Below, in pieces: positions 1 to 11,064 of a stretch of DNA of 64,000 nucleotides. Each line of letters starts with the position of its first letter. Position 1 is the stretch's first letter. A program made the position numbers and the translations under genes. A model generated the notes under the pieces. The model was not told where the DNA came from, did not search any database, and saw only the letters and a list, made by a program, of their open reading frames with translations. The DNA lies in contig JBBMOL010000150.1 in NCBI GenBank assembly GCA_037954665.1, forward strand, positions 868,001 through 932,000, read 5' to 3'. Source of the DNA: Laguncularia racemosa (Eukaryota; Streptophyta; Magnoliopsida; Myrtales; Combretaceae).

Positions 1-399
1 TAAACATCTAACATAACAAAAGTCTTTGAACACTAAAATAATATTCTCAAAAGATACTATCTATTACAGTTAAATAATATAAATATCTCAAATCTTAATC
101 AACTTAATAATGATGGTAATCTTCATCTTCCTCTCTCTATGGCTTACCCAAACCCAAGTCATCTTCTGGGTTCTCATCTCCTTCAACACCCGCATCTAAA
201 AATGATTCCCCGAAAGGTGAGCTATTACCTAGTACGTATAACACAAACACACATGCATGAATAAACATAAACAAGTATCACACACTTCATGCAAAACTTA
301 AACATAGGCAACCATTTCTTAGTATAATTTATGTCCATAAGCAATAACAGGGTACTTATGATCCCCTTAACACACTTTACACATAGGAGCATGATTTGG

Positions 400-650
400 T
401 GATGGGAACTGCCACTACAGGCACTACACCCATGTGGAACTACCATTACGAGCCCTATACCCATGTACACTTAAACACTTAACTTGGTAATGGGAACTGC
501 CACTATGGGCCCCATACCTATGTATACTTAAACCATTTAATCCTGGTGATGAGAGCTGCTATTACAGGCCCTACACCCATGTTCACTTAAACCAGGTGAT
601 GGGAACTGCCACTATGGGACCCATACCCATGTCCACTTAAACCTCTTAAC
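400..650. repeat. Four short tandem units in G0 left LTR
   Basis: A unit containing 'gatgggaactgccacta' and 'cccatac/acccatg' recurs about every 60-65 bases (near 400, 487, 545 and 597). It lies in the R/U5 half of the LTR. No coding content is evident. Confidence 0.65.
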
Positions 651-1084
651 CAAAATTTAGCCCAAATCATTTCCAAGCACGACTTCACTAGTGACAATGT
701 CACACAAGGATCATTGGGGTGCTCCCTAGGGATCTACCACTATGGGCCCCAAGGCCAAGTCAAGCACATACAATATACAACTTAAATACTTAATTCAAAT
801 TATTTAACTTAATCAATTTCAATCCATAGCTAACTTAAACAAGCACAACTCAACACACAGGTTACACGTACCTTAAATCCTAGCTTTAAGCACTTCTTGA
901 TCTTAGACTTAATTTAAATGGAAATCTATACAAATCAATAAGCTCTTCTTAGTACTTAATCTTATATCAATATCATTCTCTTACTTCTCTTCTTATTTAT
1001 TTAATTTCTCTAGGGCCTCACTAGCTATCTAGGTTGTGTGGAAATTAGTTTAATTTGAAGTTAAATGAATATATAATTACTTTA

Positions 1085-1500
1085 TACTTTATTCAACACA
1101 GCTATGTTGAAGATTCTGTTGCTTAACACGGATTGAAGCACGACTATGTTAAGGGTCATGTATCTTTCGGTGTAAAGTTTGGCTTCAACACGATTGGAAT
1201 ATGACCGTGTTAAGAGGTCGTGTTCTTAATTTAACATGGTCAAAACACTACCATATTAGGAGGTCGTGTTACCCTTGACTTAATACAGTCGAAACACGAC
1301 TGTGTTAAGTGGTCGTGTATCTCTTGGTGCAACTTTTACACTCAACACGATCTAAACACAACCGTGTTAAAAGGCCGTGTTACCCTTAACTTAACACGGT
1401 AGAAACACGACTGTGTTGGGAGGCTGTATATCTCTTAGTGTACCCCTTGAATTCAACATGGTCAAAACATGACCATGTTGGTAGGTCGTGTTACCCTCGG
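1085..1500. repeat. Tandem dyad array (ACACGGTCGTGT type) in G0 left LTR
   Basis: About six imperfect units of roughly 60 bases each carry an inverted pair such as 'cacgaccgtgtt' followed by 'ggtcgtgta' and 'tctcttggtg'. Many CG sites have decayed to TG or CA, as expected after deamination. The same module occurs in unrelated LTRs across the window. Confidence 0.8.
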
Positions 1501-2026
1501 CAATCTCCACAAACCTTATTTCTTTTACTTCAAAATTTCTAAAACTCAATCCTCTATATTCGTAAACTCGATTATATCTCTAATATACATAATTGCATCT
1601 AGATTATAAGGATTTTCGTACTTACATCAACAATTCAACAAATCACAACCTTAGGTCATTGATTCTCCATTTTCGTGTTATCCCTTCTCAAATCTCGAGT
1701 CCTGATGCACACATGATACCCATAAGGCCCAATTCCATTAACATAATTTAGAATTTGTATAAAGATCTTTACCTCGCATACTTGGAATTGATTCACCCCT
1801 TTTTCCTTTCATCGTTCTAGGGTTTCTTGTAGGGAACATCTATTCGTTACTATTTTACTGTGACCATGGCCAATTAGGTTTTCTAGGTTTATTTTGGTAT
1901 TTATATCCTCTATGTGAATTGTCCAAATTTCCCCTTCTAATTTTCTAAAATTTCATCCTCGTCCTTAGCTCTTTGTGATAATACATATATTAAATAAATC
2001 AAGAAATAAAATCTTTAGATATTACA

Positions 2027-2505
2027 ATTTTTTAGAAGACTTAAGCTCCTTGTAATTGATCAAACAAGTCATCAATCCTTGGGAGAGGGTATTTGTTTTT
2101 AATTGTAACCCTATTCAACTCCCGATAGTCTATACATAACCACATGTTGTTGTTTATCTTCTTCACAAATAATACCAATGCACCCTAAGGTGAGACACTT
2201 GGTCTGATAAACTTCTTGTCTAGCAACTCTTGTATTTGATCCTTTAGTTCTTTCAACTCTGTGGGTGCCATATGATATGAGGCTTTTGATATGGGAGCCG
2301 TACCAGGCACTATATATATGCTGAATTCAATCTCCCTTATAGGAGATGAACTAGGCAGGTCATCCAAAAATACTCTAGTAAATTCCTTCACTACCTTTAC
2401 TCTCTCAATTTCCATCACCTCTTCAACTCTAACTACTATTGATGTCATTATACTTTCACCCCATAGTTCATAAGTTGGCAATCTTATTGGTCTATAAGTT
2501 TCCAA
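2027..2505 (-). pseudogene. G0 reverse transcriptase, N-terminal fragment
   Basis: Minus-strand translation gives the start of a Ty3/gypsy reverse transcriptase: a linker with FLDDLP, then PGTAPISKASYHMAPTEL, then past a stop near 2187 GALVLFVKK, CIDYRELNRVTIKN and YPLPRIDDLFDQL. It ends at about 2027 just after Q-G-A, directly against the LTR start. The YxDD catalytic core, RNase H and integrase are all missing. Stops inside the remaining piece confirm it is dead. The RIDDLFDQL motif fits chromovirus/Tekay-type pol. Confidence 0.8.
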
Positions 2506-2589
2506 TTTAAACTTAAATTATTCTCCTTTTGGCATGTTGAAATGGATGGTTATATCATGGCAATCTATTGTTGCATGCTGTCTGATTAA

Positions 2590-2847
2590 CTAATCTATTC
2601 CCAAAATTACATCAAAATTGGTCATGTCTAACACTAGAAGATCTACAAACAATATTCTACCCTGCACTTCTATACAGACCTTTCTACATATTTGGTTCAA
2701 TCCCCTACCCACACCCATAGGAGTACTCAAGCTTAATATAACATTCAAAATTTCTTTACATACATTATATTTACTTCTAAATGCATCAAATATACATGAA
2801 AGTGATGTACCAGTGTCAAACAACACATATGCTTCAGCAAAATTCAC
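2590..2847 (-). pseudogene. G0 retroviral-type aspartic protease
   Basis: The minus-strand frame contains AYVLFDTGTSLSCI, a D-T-G aspartic protease active site, and ends with FDVILGID, the conserved hydrophobic-GxD strand of gypsy proteases. In an active element this domain would cleave the gag-pol polyprotein. It sits in order between the CCHC region and RT. The frame breaks on both sides, so only a remnant is present. Confidence 0.75.
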
Positions 2848-2967
2848 TAATAGTATACTTGCTAAACTCTTTGTATCCAGGGTGTCATGTCTTTATAGTG
2901 TAAACACTCATGTTAGTGCCATTTGCCTTGGCCCCGCCTATTGAGGTCTACCATTATTAGTCCCAGT

Positions 2968-3246
2968 CTAGTTTCTTACTGCTGGGGTTAGCTGTACATT
3001 TTTTTTTCTGTTTTTCAGGCAGTCCACCATCCTATGACCCCTTTGTTCGTAGAAGAAGCAAAATGTCAATGGGATTGACCTCTCCCAATAGGTTTTGTTG
3101 CTGTGCCCTATCTTCCCACATGAGAAATAGGCACCCTCTGGCCATTTGCATTCGTTTAGCTTGTGTGGCCTATAACATCTTCCACACTTGTTACTCTGTC
3201 CCACATATAAGGTTTTTGCTTGGGAAGAGGGTGTTACTATGACCAT
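2968..3246 (-). pseudogene. G0 gag zinc-knuckle region
   Basis: The minus-strand frame reads CGRCYRPHKLNECKWP and then YFSCGKIGHSNKTYW, the Cys/His-rich nucleocapsid region of Tekay-like gag. The second knuckle has lost its first and last Cys (Y/F and Y/W in their place), so it could not bind zinc normally. A third CxxxGH-like piece (CFFYEQRGHRMVDC) follows. It is part of the G0 polyprotein relic. Confidence 0.7.
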
Positions 3247-3255
3247 AGATTTGGT

Positions 3256-4130
3256 CTATACTATGTGAGGCCTTTTGCCCTTATCTTGAGTGATAGTATT
3301 CTGAATGTGTCTTTTTCCCAATACCACTTTTGTTCCTAAAGTTCTCATCTCATCAGTTCTCTTGCGACTCAATTGGAAGGCAACTACCTCATGATGTAAT
3401 GTAGGCTCCAATCTCAACACAAATCGATAGGCCATGGACTTCTCATCAACTCTAAATGTAGGTGGCATGAACTTCATCAAACAGTTAAGTTTCATCTCAT
3501 ATTCATTTATTGATTTCTTTCCTTGGTAGCAACTATAGTATGATGCCTGCATTTTGTCCCTAATGGTGGTTAGGAAATATTGCTCATACAACATTTCTTT
3601 AAAATTATCCCAAGTGATCACCCCCATGGTGAGTTTGGAAACACTCGACCACCATTTAGAAGCTAAGAATCTTAGTAGATACACAACATATTTGACCTTT
3701 TTATCTTCAGGTGTCTCCAGCACTTCAAAACTCTTTTCTAGTTCATTGATCTACGGTTCAACATCCAGTAGATCGTCAACCTTAGGCCAAATTCCCTAAC
3801 CATTATAACAAAACGGTCTAGACCCATTTCTCCAGTTGGCCTCTCTTTAATCTCTCCCATCATTTAGGCTTGTCTCATGCTTAGCACTTGCATGTCTTAT
3901 ATCTATTACTGCTACTATGCCACTACTTCTACTAGAGTATTAATAGCCTCTAGCATTTGTGCAGCATTCACCTCATTCCCTCTTTGTCCCAAATGAGGAG
4001 CTCTAAGGGGTATGTTGTTATTAAGAGCATCACCTGTAGCTCCTAAGGATAATCCTGTTCTTGAAATTCTCTTAAACATTCTACAAAACAAAATACAATA
4101 GTGAGGAATGTTGGAGGAATATATATACAT
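3256..4130 (-). pseudogene. G0 gag capsid region
   Basis: The minus-strand frames carry a retrotransposon gag domain: KYVVYLLRFLASKWW, then TWDNFKEMLYEQYF, then SINEYEMKLNCLM. These match the A-x-x-W-W and F-K-x-x-F-x-x-x-Y/F signatures of gypsy gag. The N-terminal part (3915-4130) lies in a separate frame after stops near 3800-3910. The protein would package the RNA, but here it is broken by several stops and shifts. Confidence 0.75.
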
Positions 4131-4433
4131 TCCTCATAGCATAAAAAAATTAAACCTGACATTTTCAATATTACTGAAAGAGTTCACAAATTAGTAATAT
4201 TAGTCCCATTTTCTAACCACTCTCGGAATACATCTTTATCCTATAAATCTAATTCCTAATTCATTTAAAGATCATGACTTACTTTCTACTATTTGAACTT
4301 ATACTCTTGATCCTCACTTAATTCTAAAGATCATCAAACTTATGTAGTTTATAAATTCATAACCCAAGCACTAAAGATCACAAACCTGCATTCTTTTAAT
4401 CAAAGCCTAAGCTTCTAAGGATCATTAACTTAT

Positions 4434-4445
4434 GCTTTAATACCA
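4434..4445 (-). promoter_or_regulatory. G0 primer binding site (tRNA-iMet), decayed
   Basis: Read on the minus strand this is TGGTATTAAAGC, matching 10 of 12 bases of the usual plant initiator-Met primer site TGGTATCAGAGC. It lies seven bases inside the LTR boundary at 4453 and between LTR and gag, as expected. This fixes G0 as a minus-strand LTR element. Confidence 0.7.
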
Positions 4446-4452
4446 CATAAGT

Positions 4453-6515
4453 TGTAACGCCAAAAAAACCTAGGTACGTTACAGCCCGTCATGTGTCCTC
4501 ATTTCTTAAAGACACATAAAGGCTCAATCACCACTATTCTCCAAATACTTACATTCATGTACTCTAAATAATAATCATAAATCAACTACTGCATAATATA
4601 GATTAATGAAATTTTCCATCCTCAATAATAAGTCATCAACATTCTTCTCAAATTAAACAATAGAAGCGATTAAAATTCGCTTACAATAGAAAATCTCAAA
4701 ATGACTAAATAAAAAAATTTAATATGTCTTTCCTTAGTCTATCTATTAGTCATCATAATAGATGTACTCTACATTCTCTTCATTGTTCTAATCTTGAGTT
4801 GTTTCTTACAGGTTTTCAACATATCCCACAATTTCTCCTATAGCATATGCAACTAAAAAAAATTTTCCCATAAGAGGTGAGCTAACACCCAGTACAGTGC
4901 ATACCTACACACACATACGCATGCCATGCCAAAAGGAAAAACACATGCAAGATGCATTATAATATTCATACATAATTTTATTTATCTTTCATAATCTTTA
5001 GCCGATACACAAAATCATAATAAACATCTTCACACATCACATTCATAAGCATCTTTTCACAATCCATTCACAAGCAATATATACATATATATATATATAT
5101 GACAAAGGTATTCCACTTTGTTCATATATATGATAGTAGGTCCTCCCCACTATCCATGAGTTCATAAATCCTCATACATCAACTTTCCATAATCATATAT
5201 AATAATAATATATATATGACAGTGGTTATACCCCATTGTCCATGAGTCCATGAGTCCTCACACATCAACCTTCTATAACCATACATAATATATATATATA
5301 TATGAAAATGAATATACATCAACCTTTCACAATACACATCATAACCTTCCACATACATCCTTCCACATAAGACTTGGATCATTTCAGTACACAACTCCAC
5401 TAGGGACAACATCACATACCGATCATCGGGGCACCACCACAAGAACACCGATCCACACTTGGTTTCTTAGACCTAGTAATTCACGATCACATGCACACTC
5501 AATCAGGTTCATTTACAATATTATTAAACCCACACACCAAAAATCTAATTTATCAAGCATAAGTAATAAATATGGTATACATATACCTAACTTTTGCAAA
5601 ACTTGGTTTATCTTATACTTTTCTAGCTTCACAATACTTCCAAACCTATATATGATTCAAATTATTTACTTTTAGTATTGTATTCCTATAAATATAAAAA
5701 GGAAAATAGACGCATTTCAACTTAACATGGTCATGTTGGAGGCCATGTAGTTAAATTCGAGGTAGTATATGACCATGCCAAAGGCTATATACGTTTCTCT
5801 CTTCTTCTTTTTTTTTTAACATGGTCATGTTGAGAGGTCATGTATCTTTCTGTTCACTATTCATCAACATGACCTCAACATGGTCGTGTTAAGAGGTCGT
5901 GTTGTTTCCTTTTTTCAACACGGTCATGTTGAGAGGCCATGCATCTCTTTGTTCACTTGGATTTTCAACATGATTCCAACACGTTTGTGTTAGGAGGCCA
6001 TGTATCTCTCGGTTCACTTTAGGTCTTCAACACAGTTCCAACACGATTGTGTTAGGAGGCTATGGATCTCACTGTACACTTCGTAAATCTATCCCTCAAC
6101 CGGATTTCTAATTAATTCAACCTAATTAATCTATCTAACATAAAATTTATAGTGTAATATATTAGTAGATACACTTACTTGATCCGAATTGTGATCAATA
6201 TGCTTAAAGTGCTTGCTTCAAACCTTATGTAGCACGGATTAATCTTCACCTATAATGTTCTTAATTCATTACTCCCTACGCTACCATATACATACGTAAA
6301 TCACGATTCATAATCATTAATCTATATACTTACCTTAATCCGATAAGCTAGTGGTGGAAAAAGGGGTCGTCTTCTTCTCTATGGAATCATACAAGAAGGT
6401 TCTAGGGTTCTATGAGATGCAAAGGGAGGAAAAAGGTTAATAGGGTTTATAACAGCCTATTTATAGTTCTTGTCCAAATTTCCAAATTGTCTCTAATACT
6501 TTTAGATTATTTACA
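4453..6515 (-). mobile_element. 5' LTR of Tekay/Del-like element G0
   Basis: On the plus strand it starts TGTAACGCC next to the primer site and ends TTATTTACA at 6515, giving TG..CA ends. A minus-strand TATA-like element (ctataaata) lies near 6462-6472, and the dyad array follows downstream of it. The TTGTCCAAATTT segment near the promoter also occurs in the left LTR, but the two LTRs otherwise differ strongly in sequence and spacing. They are either very old or from different subfamilies. Confidence 0.65.
5705..6075. repeat. Tandem dyad array in G0 right LTR
   Basis: Five or so units carry pairs like 'cacggtcatgttgagaggccatg', followed by 'tctttctgttcac' or 'tctctcggttcac'. On the element's sense strand the flank reads ACAGAAAGATACATGACC (minus, near 5836-5856). 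This corresponds to the CACAGAAA module in the G1, G3 and C1 LTRs. Confidence 0.8.
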
Positions 6516-8713
6516 ATATTAACCTCAACTGCATTTTTATTATATATATATAAAATATTACTTAGTTATCTACAAATGTCTTTATGAGTATAGAAAAGTT
6601 TTAGTTTTTAATATTAAAAACTAAGAGGCATCATAATAGAATGGACTAAATAATAGATGAAAGAGTAGATCTATAGCTAAATTAAGGTTTAGGGCCCACA
6701 TATATTATAAGGGTTTAAATCCCAATTATTTAAGTAAAAACTAATTTATATAATATAACTCCTAAATTAACAAACTTTGTTTAACCTACATGTATAAAAA
6801 AAACCATTTAATTAAGTAACTAGTCAAAAAGTGGGAAAAGTAATTCCATAAAGTAAGGGATTCCATTAGAACTTCCTTACACCTTATTTGCCTGAATAAA
6901 TTATCCTTTAAGTATGGCGAACTATGTTTAACTTACCAATTAATATAATTCATTCATTAATTAAAATTTAAAAAGATTAACCTTATCAATGATGGAATTA
7001 AAATAATTGAGTTGCGGATTTAAAAGGCGAATAAGCTTTGTTAATTAAATTTAGATACTCAATTACTTGTTATTCTTCTATGTGACACTAACACCTACTT
7101 TGAGGACATCTTTACCAATTTCTTGCTTGAAGATTATTATGATTTAGTATAATGGACAATTGAGTTACTCTCTATGATTGTTATGCTTGTTTGTGCGTGC
7201 AACTTAGTGCACCTAGTATTGTATGTTAATATGATTAAGAAATTGGACAATGCTTAGGCATATGGGATTATACTTGCATTTGTTTGGTTTGCCTCAACTA
7301 AGTAAAGCAACTTAATCTTAAATGATGATGTGCTTATGTAAGCGATTTATATGCTACATGTAGAAATATATAAGGATTGTGATTGTTTGCAAAATTAGAT
7401 AGTCACCTTAATAAATAAATTTATTAATTATAGTTGGCAATGTAATCAATTAGACATGCATAGCATCAAATTTACATATATGAAGGCTATCAACACTATG
7501 TGATGGTATGTAGAGGCTATAGAATGGTTTACAACTTATGAAGTTACCTTACTCCAGCCTTTGGAAACTAAATGGTATTAGGAGGTGCCATCCTTTGATT
7601 AGAGCCTAGTGTAAGAATTCATCACTTAGAGATGTGGTTGACCGTGAAGGCTTCACACAGCTACATCCTGTTATTTTTACATATGCTCACTAATACCTGA
7701 GTGATATGTTTGTTTTATTAAAAAATGACATGGAGATGATAGCACACAAAGCTGATAATGAGGTTTTGTTCACATGAATGTCAATAGGTATGACTTCCCT
7801 ACCTAAGGTTGAGAAGGGAGATTATACTTTTAACCATATACAGTTTCCAAATGGATGTATATGTTGTTGCATCATATGGTTGATTTCATGCGTTCATTTA
7901 ATGATTGATAACTTGCTTGTATTGTGTGTATGCATTATAAAAGAGATGAATCTCACTAAGCTACGGTTTGTTATCTCCCTATAGACTTTCTTATAGGTCA
8001 CTTAAAACTTAGGATAGGTTAGGATTTATGTGAAAAGTGTTTCTCTTATTAAGAATCTTATAAGATGAGTTTAGTTTTAAGGTTGAATTTGTGCAAAATC
8101 ATGAGATGAGAGGTTCAAGTTCTACTTAATTATTAAAAATCGAATTGTAGTTTTTTTATTTTTCTATTTTTTATAAATCTCACTTAAGGGACAAACATAT
8201 ATATAAAGGGTTTCTTAATCTTATTGTTTGGTGGGAGATATCAATTCTTATATATACAATAATTTTTATATTTGGCAGCGTTTGCAAATTCTACAAATGT
8301 GGCCAATGCTTATATCTTTTAACTATATTTACTAAACGTATCCTATTGTATATTATCCATAATGTTTGTGACCAAAATTAAAAATATCTATAAGTTGATT
8401 TGTGCTTCTTCTTTTTTTTTTAAATTAAAAGTATCTATAAGTTGATTTATGGTTTGTGATTTTTTTTAATTAAAAATATCCATAAGTTGATTTGTGCTTT
8501 TTTTGAAAATAGAAAATTTGGATAACACAAAAACAAAATATGTATAAGGTGATTTCTTTTTTTCATTTTTTAAAAATAAAAATCCTAATAACATAAAAGC
8601 TAAAATAGCATCGAACACATTTGTGAAATTAACCCACACATAATTTATTTGAGCATAATTATTTTCAAACCCAATTTTTATCATTTGCTTCACATTACCA
8701 AAAAAGGTAATAC
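6516..8713. other. Intergenic DNA, no gene recognised
   Basis: AT-rich sequence without a coding frame that I recognise. It ends at the AATAC target site of G1. Short tandem units are present at 8372-8510. A weak coding-like patch near 7600-7990 could not be assigned. Confidence 0.5.
8372..8510. repeat. Three ~47-base tandem units
   Basis: Units reading 'aaattaaaaatatctataagttgatttgtg' (abridged motif: TATCTATAAGTTGATTT) recur at about 8378, 8426 and 8474, each followed by a T-rich run. This style is common in small AT-rich transposon relics. No terminal inverted repeat was established. Confidence 0.6.
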
Positions 8714-9679
8714 TGATACGAACCACGCCAACTTGTAATGAAGCCCAATACTAATATGTTCGGAATTTGCTACCCAAGATGCCAAACACACACAAGTGGA
8801 AACCGCGACCCGTTGCCTATAAGTGAGACAAGAACCTTGGTATAATATGTAGATGCCACAATCGGGATGAAAGATCGATTGATAAGTCGGGATGAACACC
8901 ACAGAGTAAAAATTCGACAAGTTCTAGATTAGTTCTTTAAAGAACCAAGAGATGAATTCTCTCAAAGTGTTTTCAAACTTGTATATTGTATATTCTATTT
9001 TTCTATCTATTCTAAACCCTAGGAGCTTTATAGTAGGGTTTACAATTCGTAATAATAAAGGCCCAAAACGACATAACATCATTAAGTTGCGTAAAAATAA
9101 CAAAACAGGGACGTAAAGGTCGGCGGCGTTGAAATGAAGGCCAGCTACCTTGGAGCCGGTGTAAGCATTACACGATCGGCGTTGGAGATGTACACGACCG
9201 TGTACTTCTAGTCGTGTATCTTTCTGTGGAAATCTTGACAATGTACACGACCGTGTACTTCTAGTCGTGTATCTCTCTATGGAAATCTTGACAACATACA
9301 CGACCGTGTACTTCTAGTCGTGTATCTTTCTGTGGAAATTCTTGACACCATACACGGCCGTGCCTTTGAACCGTGTATACGATTGTGTATGATTCTGTGT
9401 AACCTCCAGACTCCTACACGGCCGTGCCTTGTAAAGACACGCCCTCTTCAACCTGTATCCGTTATGACTTGTACAAGAGCAAGGGCATTCCCATGGTTGT
9501 TCCAATCCTTTCCAACTTCATGATTGCTCCAATCCTTTCCGACTTCATGGACATCCTTTATCAACCCGTTAAGTGCTTCCTTTAATCGTTTCGCTCGAGT
9601 TCTTGTGATCGGTCTAGATGGCACTTCAAGAGGATCCACATTCCATCTTCTGGCTTAGCTCCCATCATGGCTCTCATCA
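8714..9679 (-). mobile_element. G1 3' LTR (966 bp)
   Basis: It begins TGATACGAAC and ends CTCTCATCA. A minus-strand TATA-like box (CTATAAAG) is at 9026-9033. Upstream of it on the minus strand lies the dyad array (9180-9450). At the U3 end lies the last part of the pol frame (9448-9679). It is 52 bp longer than the partner LTR because it has one extra array unit around 9240-9300. Confidence 0.88.
9180..9450. repeat. Dyad array in G1 3' LTR
   Basis: Three near-identical units 'tacacgaccgtgtacttctag' (abridged) plus 'tcgtgtatctttctgtgg' run from about 9188 to 9340. Two variants containing ACGGCCGTGCCTT follow at 9355 and 9419. The sense-strand flank at 9317-9335 reads CCACAGAAAGATACACGAC. Confidence 0.85.
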
Positions 9680-10443
9680 TTCCCCTCCTCTTGAAAAGGA
9701 TTTGTCCTCAAATCATCGCTTGCATCAAAAGGACTCAAATCAGTAACATTAAATGTAGCACTTACTTGATACTCACTTGGTAAATCTATCTTGTATGCAT
9801 TATCATTGATGTGCTCAAGAATTTGAAATGGTCCATTGCCTCTAGGAAGTAGTTTAGATCGACGCTGCACAGGAAATTGCTCTTTGCACATGTGAACCCA
9901 AACCCAGTCTCCAGGTTTAAAGACAACTTGTCGACGACCCTTGTTGGCTTGTTTCACATACTGCTCTGTTCTTCGCTCAATGTTTAGCCCTGCCTTCTCA
10001 TGGATTTGTTTAACAAATTCTGCTTTCTTCTTGCCATCTAGATTAACATACTCAGAAATAGGCAGAGGTGATAAATCCAAAAGAGTTAGTGGATTAAAAC
10101 CATTCACAATTTCAAAAGGAGTAAACTTAGTAGCAGAATGCATTGTGCGATTATAGGCAAATTCAACATGCGGCAAACAATCCTTCCAACTTTTAATGTT
10201 CTTTTTAATGACAGCCCTCAACAAAGTAGATAAAGTTCGATTTACTACCTCAGTTTGACCATCAGTCTGTGGATGACAAGTAGTAGAAAACAATAACTTA
10301 GTTCCTAACTTAGCCCACAATGTCTTCCAGAAGTAGCTCAAGAACTTAGCATCTCTATCTCATACGATTGTTCTAGGCATACCATGTAATCTCACAACAT
10401 CCCTAAAGAACAAATTAGCAATATTGCAAGCATCATTTGTTTT
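9448..10443 (-). pseudogene. G1 integrase core and C-terminus
   Basis: The frame carries the integrase core end (TIV, stop, DRDAKF; then TTCHPQTDGQTEVVNRTL with the catalytic Glu) and FAYNRTMHSATKFTPFEIV. After it come VFKPGDWVWVHM and the GPY/F-type module GPFQILEHINDNAYKID and FNVTDLSPFD. The tail DPLEVPSRPITRTRAKRLKE runs into the LTR. The first catalytic Asp region and the HHCC zinc domain are absent. A TGA at about 10360 replaces Ser before DRDAKF, and a stop near 9652 precedes the tail. Confidence 0.85.
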
Positions 10444-11064
10444 CATTCTAATTTGGTGATATCCGCTTTTCAGATCAATTTTAGAAAAGACACTAGACCC
10501 ATGTAACTCATCTAACATGTCATCTAAGCGAGGAATGGGATGACGATACTTTACCGTGATGTTGTTGATGGCGCAGCAGTCAACACACATTCTCCATGAC
10601 CCATCCTTCTTAGGCACCAAAATCACAGGCACTGCACATGGACTCATGCTTTCTCTCACGTACCCCTTCTCTATTAATTCATTGACCTGCCTTTGGAGTT
10701 CCTTTGTCTCCTCTGGATTGCTCCTATAAGCCGGTTTGTTTGGAATCGATGCTCCGGGTATTAGGTCAATCTGGTGCTCAATACCACGAATAGGTGGTAA
10801 TCCCTTTGGAATCTCCTCAGGGAAGACATCTTCAAAGTCCTGCACAATAGACACAACCACACTAGGCAAAGAGTTAAATAGTTCGTTAGTATTCAAACAA
10901 GTTTCCTTAAAAACCAGCAACAACATAGGTTGCTTCATCACTAACGCTCTCCTCACTACACTCGCTCTTGCTACACAACTCTCCTTTTGCAAGGCTGCAC
11001 TCTCCTTTTCACTCACCACCAAAGTTGATCCCCCTTCAACTTGGTCTCTCACACTCTTTCCAGC
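10444..11064 (-). pseudogene. G1 reverse transcriptase N-terminus
   Basis: The minus-strand frame reads FPEEIPKGLPPIRGIEHQID, KPAYRSNPEETKEL, PKKDGSWRMCVDCCAINNIT, YRHPIPRLDDMLDELHG and FSKIDLKSGYHQIRMK. It then passes without a frame break into integrase (TNDACNIANLFF). The YFDD catalytic site, RNase H and the integrase zinc domain present in G2 are missing. The cut lies three bases from equivalent T-runs, and the missing length compared with G2 is 1428 bp, an exact multiple of three. Confidence 0.88.

Larger units (their letters stand above)
1..2026 (-). mobile_element. 3' LTR of Tekay/Del-like gypsy element G0, cut by window edge
   Basis: This is a long non-coding block directly downstream of a minus-strand reverse transcriptase fragment. 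Read on the minus strand it begins TGTAATATCTAAAG at 2026, matching in style the other Tekay-like LTR starts here (6515 minus, 25810 plus). A minus-strand TATA-like ATATAAATA lies near 1900, followed by an array of ACACGGTCGTGT-type dyads and a segment with a repeated 'ggtgatgggaactgccacta' unit at about 400-640. The U5 end lies beyond the left edge, so the far TSD cannot be checked. Assignment to Tekay/Del rests on the gag-pol that follows and on the LTR layout, and is tentative. Confidence 0.6.

Noticed and set aside
1085..1500. CRISPR-like array (dyad repeats with spacers)
   Set aside because: The repeats are diverged, the spacers are themselves repeated, and the array lies in a plant LTR, not beside cas genes.
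9320..9523. Small plus-strand frames repeated in G1 and G2 LTRs
   Set aside because: They are antisense shadows of the dyad array and pol tail and are explained by LTR homology.
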